Part shown: positions 48,663 to 60,202 of the stretch, piece by piece | How the letters are laid out: every line of letters begins with the position of its first letter | Position numbering within the stretch: the stretch's first letter is position 1 | NCBI GenBank assembly: GCA_022497155.1 | Contig: MU385721.1 | Coordinates: 914,195-978,194, forward strand | Direction of reading: 5' to 3' | From: Whalleya microplaca | Lineage: Eukaryota > Ascomycota > Sordariomycetes > Xylariales > Xylariaceae | DNA: 64,000 nt | Program-made: the position numbers and the translations under genes | Notes under the pieces: model-generated | Told to the model about the DNA's origin: nothing | The model's database searches: none | What the model saw: only the letters and a program-made list of their open reading frames with translations

Positions 48663-49884
48663 TTATTTCGATAGGTCCACCAATATCTTCACATGGTTGT
48701 TTTTATCGTGGATCAATGGCTGGAAACCGTCTTCCACGACTCGGTCTATCGAGATCTTCCCAGTAATCATCTTCTCAGGTTTCATGTCACCCTTTCCGAT
48801 AGCATTGATTACTCCCTGGTAGTCCTTATGTTGGTATCCAAGAACTATAGCGGTATTAGCATAGGCAGGCTAGTTGAAGGATGAATACATACCTCCAGAG
48901 TATGTCTTCTCTCCAAAGATAACATTGTTCGGTTGAAACAGCAACTCCTTTTCACATATAGCCGTGTTGATGACTCGACCTCGTGCACGCACTGATAAGC
49001 AAGCAGACTTCACTGTAGCAGCCAGCCCGGCACAATCAAGTGCGACCTGAGGTCCCCTACCGCCAGTAAGCTCTTTGCATTTCGCAACTACATCGTCAAC
49101 CCGAGGATCGAAGATGTCAGTGGCACCAAAGTGTTTAGCAAAGTTTTGTCTTTCGGTCGCAACCTCGGCAACGAAAACCTGGTTGGCGCCTTGGGCTTTC
49201 AGACATTGGATAACTCCAAGACCAATAGGCCCAGCCTACTATAGCATCAGCAAAAACCACGGCTCTCACTCTTGGTAATAGCATACCCCTATTACAAGTG
49301 CATCGTCTCCTGGCTTGACCTGGGACGCCTCTACGGCATGCCAAGCGATAGCTAGAGGTTCGACCAGTGCTGAATCCGTCAGCAAATGAAAAGCTTCCAT
49401 GTTAGAAAATGGAAAGCTCACCTCCAATCTCTAGGCTGGTGCTATCCGCCAGCTTGAACACAAAGTCACCGCCGACACATACAGCATCGCTCAGTCCACC
49501 CCCTCGACCACTCAGACCAATGAATCCTGCCTTATCACAACAGTTCAAATAACCATCTTGGCAAGGCCCGCACTCGAAGCAGGAAATCGTCGGCTGGACG
49601 GCCACCCTATCGCCAACCTTCAACTCCGTCTTGACCTTTGAGCCGATTTCCAGGACCGTACCTGAGAATTCGTGACCCAGGACTACCGGCATAGTCTCCT
49701 TGGTTATGGGGTGAGGATGCTCTTTTGTGGGCACGAAAGTTGGCGAGTTGTACTCATGGAGATCCGTGCCACAGATGCCAACAAAGGCGGGCTTCACTTT
49801 GATCTGATCATCGCCGCATTCTGGCTCAGGGACATCATAGTCGACACGGAGGTCGTGGATGCCGTGGTAGCGGAGAGCTCGCAT
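48663..49884 (-). CDS. Zinc-containing medium-chain dehydrogenase, butanediol/sorbitol-dehydrogenase-like
   Basis: Exons 49422-49884, 49287-49369, 48893-49235 and 48663-48844 (introns 52, 51 and 48 nt) give 356 aa. The catalytic zinc site shows in GICGTDLHEY (Cys) and GHEFSGTVLEIGSKVK (His-Glu). The structural zinc cluster is CFECGPCQDGYLNCC. The nucleotide-binding motif VIGAGPIGLGVIQ is rebuilt by the second splice, and QVFVAEVATERQNFAKHFGA follows. C-terminal GVINAIGKGDMKPEKMIT and ILVDLSK match fungal (R,R)-butanediol dehydrogenases such as yeast Bdh1. Predicted reaction: NAD-dependent oxidation of a secondary alcohol or diol (for example butanediol/acetoin or a polyol). Cytosolic. Start is MRALRYHGIHDLR; the nine in-frame codons upstream begin with GTG and are not needed. 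Confidence 0.93.
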
Positions 49885-50712
49885 GGTTGCAATAGGTATA
49901 GATAGCACTGTTGGTATGGCGAGGAGTCAGAGTTTCTCAAGTGAGGGAAATACGAACTTTACAGTGAACTCTGACTCTTCCTTTTATTCCACGGCCGGAC
50001 CAGTCTTCGGAATCACGAGGTCCTCCTGGCCAGTTTTTCGGTGGGGTGAGGCGGGGCAGGCCGTGTGGGCACACTCATGCCATTAGTCCTCCCGTGTGCG
50101 CCATTACTATATAGTATACGTTGGCGAAGGCGTTTAGCTATCGAATTCCTTATCACCTAAAGCTAATAAATGACGTGTAGTCAACTTATCGAGCGCTAAA
50201 ACAGAGAGGAAGCGAAAAGTGGACAACTTCAACTGACTGATCCTGTACGGACTGCATAGATAAAATACAAGAGTATTCTATTGATGGGAACATTATCAAT
50301 ACAATCGTTTCGACAGAACTATAACAGGTGACCGGGTCCAGAATGAAGCGTATTGAAAGAATCATCTATCCCCCGAAATAAGGAAACCGCCGTGTTCAGA
50401 GAGTGCAACGTTGGACCGACATCTCGTACCAACTTCTTTTTGCGTGTGGAAGAACATGTCATTTTACTCAGCCATGTGCCTGAATAACTTTTTGCAACCT
50501 CCACACACAACAAGAGCCATAACGCGTATCCAGTCTGAGCTCTTCACACCTATACAGCTTTGAGCACGCTGCTGTGTTATAACACGGTCTCGCTATGAAG
50601 ACCCATCTCCTTCCCACCCCACTGCTGACATCTTATACAATGCTCATCCGTGGACCATGGCTCACCCGATGAGCTCTTTTGCGGGATCGTCACCGGCCCC
50701 CACCACGTCGGA
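49885..50712. other. intergenic region upstream of the dehydrogenase gene
   Basis: About 830 bp holding the dehydrogenase promoter and the 3' flank of the CYSTM gene. A GC-rich stretch (about 49990-50100) carries CGG and CCG triplets but no clear paired operator. No further gene seen. Confidence 0.5.
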
Positions 50713-51120
50713 TTAACAACAGTCGCAACACTCCAGGCAGTCGAGGCAGCATTCGCACGCCTCGCCGCACAGCCAGCAGCAGCACAGAGTAGCTATGCTA
50801 TATCACCCCCCAAACGTCAGCTCAGCGTTCGAAAGACGAGGAGGCCCTACGAATCACGATATAGGGCGGACTATTTGGACGTACCAGGTATACAGACAGC
50901 CGTGGCTCTTCTCTTGGGCCGGAGGTGGTGGAGCTTGTTGAACGTACATCTACGATTGCGAAACGATGAATGTCAGTATGCTATTCCACTAACACAGAAA
51001 ATGGACTCGACTATACACAAGTCAGAGTCCAACATTGAAGAGGGTGCGTACCGGCTGCTGTTGGGGAGGATAGTACCCCTGCTGAGGAGGCGGCGGCGAG
51101 CCATAGTACGGTTGCGACAT
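50713..51120 (-). CDS. CYSTM-type cysteine-rich membrane micro-protein
   Basis: Three small exons, 51052-51120, 50885-50949 and 50713-50797 (introns 102 and 87 nt), give 72 aa. The N-terminus is Pro/Gln/Tyr-rich (MSQPYYGSPPPPQQGYYPP). A short linker, then LYTCIATLCCCWLCGEACEC and further cysteines to the end (...CDCC) form the cysteine-rich transmembrane tail. The Q/P/Y-rich head plus C-terminal CYSTM module is a family found across eukaryotes and linked to stress tolerance and metal or surface protection; the tail probably anchors in the plasma membrane. Cysteine makes up about one residue in five. Because every exon is under 90 nt, the gene is invisible as a long frame, and a plus-strand frame of 159 codons across it is a shadow. 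Splice phases (0 and 2) are consistent. Confidence 0.87.
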
Positions 51121-53341
51121 CGTGAATGAGTAGTAAGGTATGTACTTCCGGTCACTTCAAGTGCGTTTCTGTCTGGCCTTGGGGCGTTGTTTCTCTTGTT
51201 GTCTACGCTCGTCTGTAGCTTTCACGCAGGTAGTCAGATGGGAGGTTTCGTAGGAAAGAAAATAACTTACCACCGCAGGACAGCAGGAAACCGACTTCCC
51301 ATAGCCATAGATAGCTAGGCACAAATATCAGAATGCCGGGTCCCGAAAAAACAGTTGGGCAGATCGAATGCAATTGGGACGTGTTCGCTATTTTGGTATT
51401 GATAACTCGCCAAGCACATGAATGATTGGGTAGCCAAGTCCGTGATACCCTTGCTAAGCTGAAAAACAGCCTGACCAGGTGTGCCGACAGCCGATGATGG
51501 ATGCTTGGCTGACAGATCTGGAGATTTGACTGTTCTCTTTTGTTATTGTTATGCTCTATGCATTAAGTTGTTGAATTGGGCCGAGTTGAATACTCTGGGT
51601 TACCTATTGAACTTCACATCCTAAGTGTGGTTATCATGGGAAATAGGTTTGGGTTTTACTCGGGCAAGATATGTGATTCTCAAAATAGTATAGGTGGAAA
51701 TGTTGATAGCCTATACCATCTGTATTGAGCTGGGGAGTTTCATCAGATCGACACATAGGAAAGGATTCAGTTTCAACTTACGACGACTATCTTGGCATCT
51801 CACTGTTCCATACTCTGAGCTCACCCAACCTGATATTACTACGTGGCAGTGTAATCAAGACAAAGACCATAGCGATAAGCACTCGTTATATATCAATGTA
51901 ACTAGAAGGTTGTGATAGAGACATATGAGGCCAGTTTTACGTCAAAAACGTCGTTTACACCAAGAAAATCAACAGGAATATCAGATCAAAGAGAAACAGG
52001 TAGGAATAGAACCCCTAAGATACTAGCTGAGGAGAAATTGCCCTAGTACGAAGAGGTTATACACCTGGTTCGAGCTTTCTAGATCTGAGATCTGCTTCTC
52101 AGAATCACGAACCAATATGATGTAACTCCGTGGAAATGCCGTCGCTTGATCGTTCAATACAATATCAAGCATACACCCTTAATGATTATGATAATGTTAT
52201 GGATATATGTCTATGAGAAGTTGTTGTACCCTTTGAGATGGATTGGTCATGCATCTTATTACATTGTACACGTTGAAACTGGCAGTCGATCAATCTTATT
52301 AGCCAGGTGCAGCTTTGTCATGGAGAGCACACACCAGCCTCATTCAATAGATGGATTAAGTAGCGACGGTACTTTACACCCATGCATTCCTGGTCTTCCT
52401 CAATCTCGTCTCAAATAACCGAACGGGTTTCGAGACATTAAACCGCGATCCTGTTAGCTAGACCTTACTGACAGTTTTTGGTCTATAGAGATAAATTTTC
52501 TTCTCACCTGGGTCATCGCTACTAACTACTGATAGAGGTATTTGACGTCGCATACTACCGTAACATCAGGACGTGATCTAGATGGGCGATGGTTTTCCGG
52601 GGCGGGACGCGGAAATCCGCTTCCCACGATTCGGGAGCTAGGAACCCCGCATCCGCGGAAATTCCGGCTGAGTCGACGGGCCGCTGCGGGGAGGTACGTT
52701 GGATTTTGGAGAATAGCGCCGAGATCACGAAATCCAGGTTACCTGTGGTGCCATCGCTGCTGTGAGTCGTTGATGGCAGGTTTGGCAACGCTGCGTTCTT
52801 CTGTATCTGTGAGTATAATGTCAAGCAAAAATTCCTATGCTTGCGCAGCACTAGCATGTCAGGAACTGTTTGGCATGCAGCTATTTGACTTGGTGTAGGT
52901 AAGCTTCCATATGTTCTTCGCTGCACAGAAGCTATCGAGAGGCGATAGAATTCATCGGTTATTCTATGATATTACAGGCCGGAACAGGGAAGTTATGAGT
53001 TAGCATCGACCTAAACAGGGATTTATCAAGCAAAGAGACCACAAGTCACACCACATCGATCAACTTGCACAACGGATAATTATGGAGAACAGGGGATGGG
53101 TTGTGGTGAGAAAGTGCGTATTCAGGGGCAAAACTCTGAGGGTAGGAAAAAATATATATTGATCTTATCTCATGGCCATTAAAGTAATCCAGTATCTCTA
53201 ACCTCTTCCCAAACATCCTAAATCAAGTAGGTTAATGTACAATCCTTGGAGCCCATGATTCTACACTTCAAAGTTACCAATACATACCTACCATCATGGC
53301 TCTTACCCGGCCAAATCATTTTTCGACTTGCTTCCTCTTGA
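51121..53341. other. gene-poor region with a GC-rich patch
   Basis: About 2.2 kb. Mostly AT-rich DNA without a credible gene. A GC-rich patch (about 52590-52690) contains CGGAAATCCG (52610-52619) and CGGAAATTCCG (52656-52666), both inverted CGG half-sites of the kind bound by Zn2Cys6 regulators. It may be an old promoter fragment; no intact gene follows it directly. Confidence 0.45.
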
Positions 53342-53721
53342 ATGGGGAGGAAAATCTTCATTGCTGGCGGTAAAAGCAGCATTGGCTTTCCCATCGGTCG
53401 AGTCCTCCTGAAGGCTCCTACATCCAAAGTAATCATCCTAGGGCGCCGTGCTGACGCGACGGCGGCCGCCACTGCTCAGCTTGTAGGATTATTCGTCTTC
53501 TAATGTTAAACCGAAAGTCATCCGGTTAATATATGCTACAGCCGGCACTTCCGCCACCGAGGCACTTCGGGAAAAGCTGAAGGACGAGGGCTCGGTTGTC
53601 GAGCTGATGGTTCTTAACGCCGCGGGCATCCCTTGCCCAGAGATCCATGTTGAACATCGACATCGAGAAGCTCTTGAAACTCTACGATGCGGATGTATGT
53701 GTACACCTGCATGTGACGTAA
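53342..53721 (+). pseudogene. Frameshifted short-chain dehydrogenase fragment
   Basis: From an ATG at 53342 the plus strand reads like the N-terminus of a fungal SDR: KIFIAGGKSSIGFPIGRVLL (altered TGxxxGIG) and SKVIILGRRADATAAATAQL. The frame then stops at about 53500, but one frame over it continues TSATEALREKLKDEGSVVEL and MVLNAAG (NNAG-like). After a second shift LNIDIEKLLKLYDADV follows, ending at TAA 53721. The catalytic Tyr/Lys region is missing. At least two frameshifts plus a 3' truncation make this a pseudogene unless the assembly has errors; introns do not restore the frame. It is not a close copy of the intact SDR at 40 kb. Confidence 0.75.
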
Positions 53722-54491
53722 TGCATCTGTAAGCAAGAAGGACTAGGAGCACCTGGACTAAAGGTAGGTTCGGCCGTATCTGTAACGTCGCTTTTGGACT
53801 TCTATCAGACTGTTGGGGACTTCGGTAATCAGCCAACTGATATACCGGCAGTTTAGCTGATATTTCCTCATTCATCAAATAACAGTACGTGGCTAATTTC
53901 TCGACGATTTGTATCCATACCTGGGCGGTTGAGGCTAATGATTCGCGCTTCGAACTGACAAAATCGTTGGCACGCTAGTGCCGCAGGTCGAAGCGTAAGA
54001 AATATTACTACCTGGGTAGATGAAATGCAGTTATTGGCTTCCACCCAGGAGCAATTGTAGAACAGGAGGGGCGGGCCAGGAATTCTATATCTTAGGATGA
54101 TGCCATGCCATACCTTGCGATATGATACTTGCATGAACAACGAGCTTCTGCGTAAAAGTTGAAGAGAATGATTGTTAGCTAGTGATACTTTGTCCAATTA
54201 AATTACCATGTCACTCCGCTATCTGAGCTGCTTCGTCCGAGACTAAAGTCTTACATGGCTGGCTTGGATGGGCGGGGTAGGATGTGGATGAGCCAAAGAG
54301 TAGATGTTGAAAAGCAGACCATAGAGAATCCAGCTTTCTTTAAAAGCCGATATCAAAGGCCTCCAAAGAGAGAGTTGATAGCCTTTCCCCATGAACTGAG
54401 CCAGAGGGATATAGGGACTCGTGTCATTAAATGTGAGCTAAGTATCAAGTACATTATTGTTCTATTGTATATCGGACCTCGAATATACGCC
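53722..54491. other. intergenic region, no supported gene
   Basis: About 770 bp between the SDR pseudogene and the P450 stop codon. It would contain any missing 3' part of the pseudogene, but I could not recognise YxxxK or later SDR motifs in any frame. Confidence 0.5.
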
Positions 54492-56221
54492 TTACCATCC
54501 ATCCACAATTGTAGCGTGAACGTACATGCCGTTTGCGGGTCTGGCGGTGACGGCTCCTTTAATTTCGACATTCTTCTCATCCCATTCCTCCTGGTTCTTC
54601 AACGAGAATTCGAAGCGGCCAACCCAACTCGCCAGCAAGCAAGCGAACTCCGCTTTCGCAAAACCCTGGCCAATACAACTCCTGGGGCCGTGTAAAAATG
54701 TCATAAATGCATAGTTGCTCGACGCACCTCCGCTGGCGGCCCTCTTGTCCTCAGGATCTTTCACCATCCACCGCTCAGGGTTAAACTCGTTCGCATCAGG
54801 ACCCCACAAGGCCTTATCAAAGTTGACGGCCCAGGGTGCTAACACAATCTTGGTTCCCTTGGGAACCTTCTGTCCCATGATTGTAGTGTCCACGGCAGTA
54901 TCCCGTAGCGTGAGGGGAACAGGGGCCCAGTAGCGCAAAACCTCGTTGCATACGGCATTCAGGTACGGTATAGTGTCAATGTCAACGTTATTGACTTCAC
55001 GGTCTGACTCGATAGGCGGGAGTTTCTCGCGGACCTCCTGGCGCAATCTCGTCTGGAATTCCGGGTACTTAGCCAGCATGTAGACTGCCCAAGTCATCGA
55101 AGAAGCTGTCGTCTCATGCCCCGCTGCGAGAAAGGTCATAAGCTGATCGACTAGTTCTTCATCCGTAAAGCCTCCAGATTCTAGAGCCACGGAGAGAATA
55201 TCGTGGCTGGTAAGCTCCTTGTTCGCTAGTTTCACTTTCTTCTCGCGAATTAGGTCTCGGCAGACCGATCGAATAAACCTGGCGGATGCGTTTATGTCGT
55301 TGTTGCGTTTGATAGGAAGCAAGCCAATAACCCACTCCGGGAAAAATAGACCGAGTATGGCTAGTATCTGTGCTTGTTTGTTTGGCTGTAGCAGGTCTCG
55401 ATATACTTGGTTGAGCTCAGTAGTCGGGTCTTGGATGGCACCGAAGTCCTGCCCGAGCCCGGAAAGTCCAATAATGTCCAGCGTCACTCGTGATGCCCAA
55501 CCCCCAACTTCTAATACGGATGTCTTCCTCGCTTTCTCGACGTCTCCCGAGTTTGTTTGTTTTGATGCCTCAGCCAAGACACTTCTGGTCATAGCTTGAA
55601 CCACTTCGCGACCCTTTTCCCAGAAGCTTGGGTAAAGGTCCTTAACGTGTCGATATGAAAAAGCAGGCATGAGGTTCTTCCTCTGGAATTTGTGTTCATC
55701 GCCTTCAGCTAGAAGCACACCAACTCCTAGGATGCGACCAAGTCCGAAGCGAATGGTTGACGGCTTCTGAAAATCATAGTTCTTCGTAACTAGGACCTCC
55801 GCAAGGGCCTTGGGTGAAGTGATCAGTAGACGTTCTTGGTTGAAAGCCCCAAGATATCGGATGAGACCATTATTTGGAACGGTAGCGACCCTTAACTTGC
55901 ACGTTAGTATAACAAAAACACACACTGATAACACAGAACATACCAATCTCTCATAGGTATACCTGTTGGTTCGTCCCTTATTCTTTTCCAGTGTCCCATC
56001 AGCCAGGAACCCCCTGCAGGTTCTGGCAGGTCACGTAATGGAGACGAGAGTTTTGGGTAAACACAAACCGCCCAAACAAGCCATATGAATACCTGAAGCG
56101 ACCAAATGCCGACGAATGCACCGAATAGTCGTAACTTAAACCACTCTGACTGGTGCGATATAACGAAATAGGATGAAATCAGAGATATAGCGGACATAAG
56201 CCGCCAAGGAAATCCTGCCAT
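54492..56221 (-). CDS. Cytochrome P450 monooxygenase
   Basis: Exons 55944-56221 and 54492-55890 (intron 53 nt, acceptor TTAAG) give 558 aa, slightly long for a fungal P450 because of the N-terminus. A membrane anchor lies at about residues 30-55 (LFGAFVGIWSLQVFIWLVWA) followed by a proline-rich hinge (LPEPAGGSW). The I-helix oxygen-binding motif is AAGHETTAS, the K-helix ExxR is EVLR, and the heme-binding loop is FLHGPRSCIGQG with Cys at about residue 498. PERWM before it is the PERF-type motif. ER membrane, needs cytochrome P450 reductase. The substrate cannot be deduced; overall it resembles the broad E-class CYP3/CYP4-like fungal P450s. No secondary-metabolite core enzyme is nearby. The neighbouring SDR pseudogene may once have been part of the same small oxidative locus, but this is a guess. 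Confidence 0.93.
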
Positions 56222-58038
56222 GGTAGCTATCGCGTATAAAAGAGTATCAGATCGACGTTTCGGTTACTTCAGCTATGACCACACACGTTGTGACCAAGCT
56301 ACCGTCCTATCTAGAATAAGAATGACTGTTGAAAGACTCTTGGTAAAATTATGAGGCGATCCACTCGTAAACCGGTACAAAGAAATCTAACAAGTTGAAA
56401 GAGGTGCGAGTCACGATATAATATGAATGTAAGCAATACCTCCAAAGCAGGCGATGTTCTGTGTTTCAACAAAGTGGTCCAGGTCAAGTTCCACTTAGCT
56501 TGGTATACTTTGAAACCGTTGAGAAGGATATCGAAACGATGACTTCTGCATTTGATCTAGGAATTTCGGGCCAATTAAGTAGCTGCTAATTATACAATGT
56601 TGATAAGTACGTATAGTTAAAAGGTGGCGAACGCTCGGCAGGTTTATTTGTCCATGGGCGTTACCAGTCAGAGCTAGACATATCGACTACGCGTGAAGTG
56701 GCCGAAGGCATAGAGCTACCTCATAGCCTTTGACGTAAGAGTCTTATAACCGTTCACACCTGGAACGGCTTATTAATTAGACTTACTACATAGTACGAGG
56801 GGGTTATGCGAAACCGAGAGTGGCTGAATTCTCTGTTCTACTTCAATATGGATGGCAAGAGGGCATGTCGGGCGTAAGGGTTCTGAATCTTGATGAGCGC
56901 TTACACGGGAATAGACAAATAGGCGGTCGATTTCTGACTCAAGGTCGTGCAATGAGCTTCAGCTTATTCGTAAGGTGTCCCAACTCCGTGTGGCTTGAGG
57001 TCCTATGACACCTAATGTTTGATGCGCTCGGAAGGATCATCAGGGGTCGGACGATTTTCTGCAGCGGCTTAATGCATACCCGGATAGATTCCTTGCATAA
57101 AATTGCCTCATGTAGCAGTGCCATTTGAACATCTTCTGCGGAAGGTGGACGGACACGGGGCAATTCAAGACGAGGTCCATGCTAGATCCGGACTGATGGG
57201 GCCGGCCTTATTACTAGTGAAGAGAAACTGGTAACTTCATACCGTTAGATCGTTATTGGATCAATTACGGTAGCTAGCCGAGGCCACACTTATTTAACTG
57301 GGCTATTTTCCATGTTCCTTGTGAAGAACCCTTCATTAAGATGGGCGTCACAAGAATCATGTGGCTTCAGACCCGAATAATAAGTATAGGATCCTCACAA
57401 TCAAGTTTGGCTTACAACGCAGCATGAATGTGTTCATCGCCTGATCAATTGCTCACTGGGAGTTGTGATGCTTTTAGAGAATACTAAAACTAGACGATGG
57501 GGTAGCTCAGGGTGGACAGCATCACAATTGGCTGGTATATGATAAGCCTGCAGGGTCAATGGCACTTGCACTCGCATTCGTTACGGGATCCCGGGGCACC
57601 TCAAAGCTTATCTTTGAGAAGAGATGGCGGGTTTTATTCCCGGGTGGAACATCCGTCGTTGCTATAAACATACGTGAACTTATCAATTTGTGTTCCCTAC
57701 GCTGTCACCACGAACTCAGACATCAACTTAGTTTTAGAAGTCTAGAACAATGTAATATATTGTCTTAGTTGTTCTTGGGTAACTGCAATAAAGTGACCAG
57801 CTGAAATAGATAGCCTCATTACCAAGTGCTGAGGAACCACTGGTCGCTCGTCTGATAACCAGGATGCCGCTGACGAATCTGCACGCATGAAGTCGTCATG
57901 TCGCAGTTTCGAAACGTGTATGTTGTACATGAACTGTATGTACATACCGTACAATAATATTCAACAACATCTTGAGAAGTCTCCGAAATTCATCCTTCGC
58001 CTGTTTAAAGCAGCGCAACCATATAGGACTACATCAGA
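56222..58038. other. divergent intergenic region between the P450 and 6PGDH-like genes
   Basis: About 1.8 kb. Short frames only, no family motifs. A GGGGTAGCTCAGGGTGG sequence near 57500 resembles a tRNA A box, but no matching B box or cloverleaf follows. Promoters of both flanking genes should be here. Confidence 0.5.
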
Positions 58039-59117
58039 ATGGCGTCTTTGTCAGCCAAGATCGGCGTGCTCTCTATTGGAGACATGGGAATGGGCATTGC
58101 GAAGCTATTGGTAGCCAATGGGTTTTCGGTCGCGACAAACTGCAAAGGTCGAAGGTCAGCCAACCCATGCCAGCACGGCATTACACTGCACCAGAAACCT
58201 GCACCGCCCAATTTGCAATTTATCGAATGATCTGATTAGATTAGAAGGACTCTTTGTGCTTAAGCATCAGTAGTAATGACACAATCGAACGAGCCAAGAG
58301 CGCCCAAGTCGAGCTCCTCAAATCAGACGAGGACCTGACCCAGGCGTGCGCCGTGGTCCTCTCGGTCGTACCCCCGCGCGATGCCGTAGCCACGGCGCAG
58401 CGCGTCATCGACGCGCTCACGGGCCCGCTGCGCAGGAGCGAGAGCGACCCGCTGTACTTCGCGGACCTGAACGCGCTGGCGCCGTCGAGCACGAAGGCGA
58501 TCGCGGCGCTGTTCGCGACGTCGCGCGCCGCCGTGCGCTTCGTGGACGGCAGCATCATCGGCGGGCCGCCGGTGCCCAAGGCCGACGGGACGTGGGACGT
58601 CCCCAGCATCCCAACGTCGGGCCCACACTCGCTGGCCGAGATCCCCGGCTTCGGCGCGAAGCTCGCCGCGACGCTGAACACGCGGCACATCTCGGCGGAC
58701 GTCGGCGCCGCCAGCGGGCTGAAGATGTGCTTCGCGAGCATGAGCAAAGGGTTCACGGCGCTCGCGATCCAGTCGTTCACGACGGCGCACCGGCTCGGCG
58801 TGCTGGGCGAGCTGCGGGACGAGATGCAGACACTGATGCCGGACGCGTGGAGGAAGGCCGAGAGGGGCGTCGTGGGCATGGCGCCGAAGGCGTACCGCTG
58901 GGTCCGCGAGATGGAGGAGATTGCGCTCACTTTCGAGGAGGAGGGCGGGTTCCCCCAGGACTCGTTCCAGGGCGCCGCGAAGGTGTACCGCACCGTTGCG
59001 GAGGATACGTCGCTGGGACTCGAGAAGATCGGGAAGCGCAAGAGGGGTACGAATGCGGAGGATATGGCGGCTGCCATGGCGGAGGGCATGGATACGAAAC
59101 GCAAGAAGAACGATTAG
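58039..59117 (+). CDS. 6-phosphogluconate-dehydrogenase-like NAD(P)-binding protein (DUF1932 C-terminus)
   Basis: Exons 58039-58154 and 58271-59117 (intron 116 nt, donor GTCAGC) give 320 aa. The N-terminal Rossmann motif is IGVLSIGDMGMGIAKLLVAN, as in beta-hydroxyacid dehydrogenases (3-hydroxyisobutyrate/6-phosphogluconate type). VVLSVVPPRDAVATAQRVID and YFADLNALAPSSTKAIA fit the cofactor-domain end, and FVDGSIIGGPPVPK the substrate loop. The C-terminal half (SGLKMCFASMSKGFTALAIQ onward) fits the DUF1932 version of the 6PGDH C-domain, in which the catalytic lysine lies in GLKM. Substrate unknown. Exon 2 is extremely GC-rich at third positions, so much so that all six frames stay open for about 800 bp; exon 1 is not. 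The splice is needed to join TNCKGRS to SNDTIERA. Confidence 0.88.
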
Positions 59118-60202
59118 AGCCGACAGATCTGATAGACTTTGATACCAGCTAGATATCAATTAGACTTAGAGATGTCATTCTCATAGCTACAACGAAGATA
59201 TCGCCGTTTTATTCCAATGCATCTTTTGACGACGCCGCTATCACCCCCTTCCACGACTCCACAGGACCGCTTTCTATTCATGCAGGAGAAGAATATCAAA
59301 GCTTGATGTGATCTATATATAACTGTTGTTGATATTCGAAGGTTGAATCGGCTCATGATAGTTTGAATTGTGCCAGCCTTTCATCTCTCTTGCCTGCCAC
59401 CTACGCAGCTCAAAAGGCCAAGATCCATTGTCATCTATTTACTTACCACTCACTACTCAGCAGCCTTCAAAAAGGGATATCGACAACACATAGAGTGGTC
59501 AGGGGTATTAGAGACAGTTACAGCATATCTTGATGTTGCACTCAATGGCATCTTCAAAGCTAAGCCAACTCATAAGGTCAGATGTGAGTGCAGCAATTTG
59601 ATCAGAGTATTCCGAAAAGTCTATCCCATCTGGCCGCCTAGGGCCATCGATGTGCCTTTGTCTGTGACAAACATTATACTTGATCTTGACAAAAACGATA
59701 GGGAAGATGGAGCGTCTGCGTTATATTTTGGGTGATGAGTATGGTATCTAAAAACACAGGTTACTACTTTCGCCTTCTCGTTTTACAATGGATATAAACC
59801 GAACACGATCATATGGTAGGGGCTCCAGTGCCTGGTATATTGGAATCTTGTAAAGATTCACCAAGACAACATGCTTTGGACATCGAAAGATCACAACACA
59901 TACCCGCTCCCCAAATATCAGAGGCAGTAGTCTGCTAATAACACGTGTCTAGGGGAGGCTAGAGATCATCTATTATTGTTAGTCAGACCCTTCACAGACC
60001 TTGGCCTTATAGATTCGATATTACACCACACAAGGCTAACAAGTTGGGCAGGCATTTTCCTATTTAATACGGACTATTTTTTGCCCAAGACAATCTACGC
60101 AATGCCACTTTATGAATGGGGATTTTCCATGTTCATCTGCTAAACATGCAGGGCAGCCGCCTGTATACCGCTTTCGATATTCCTACCCATCATCTATGCA
60201 CA
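59118..60202. other. intergenic region between convergent genes
   Basis: About 1.1 kb between the stop codons of the 6PGDH-like and Yra1-like genes. One 121-codon plus-strand frame (59370-59735) shows no family signal. No RNA gene or repeat recognised. Confidence 0.5.

Noticed and set aside
50650..51129. Plus-strand 159-codon frame over the CYSTM gene
   Set aside because: It is antisense to three well-defined small exons and has no recognisable domain.
57495..57575. tRNA A-box-like sequence TAGCTCAGGGTGG
   Set aside because: No B box of the form GTTCRANNC at the right distance and no cloverleaf.
54492..59117. Secondary-metabolite cluster around the P450
   Set aside because: No polyketide synthase, NRPS, terpene synthase or cluster regulator within the window; single P450 and dehydrogenases are common in fungal genomes.
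58241..59159. Long open frames of 268-287 codons on both strands across the 6PGDH-like gene
   Set aside because: They are shadows caused by very high third-position GC; only the plus-strand frame with the Rossmann and DUF1932 motifs makes a recognisable protein.
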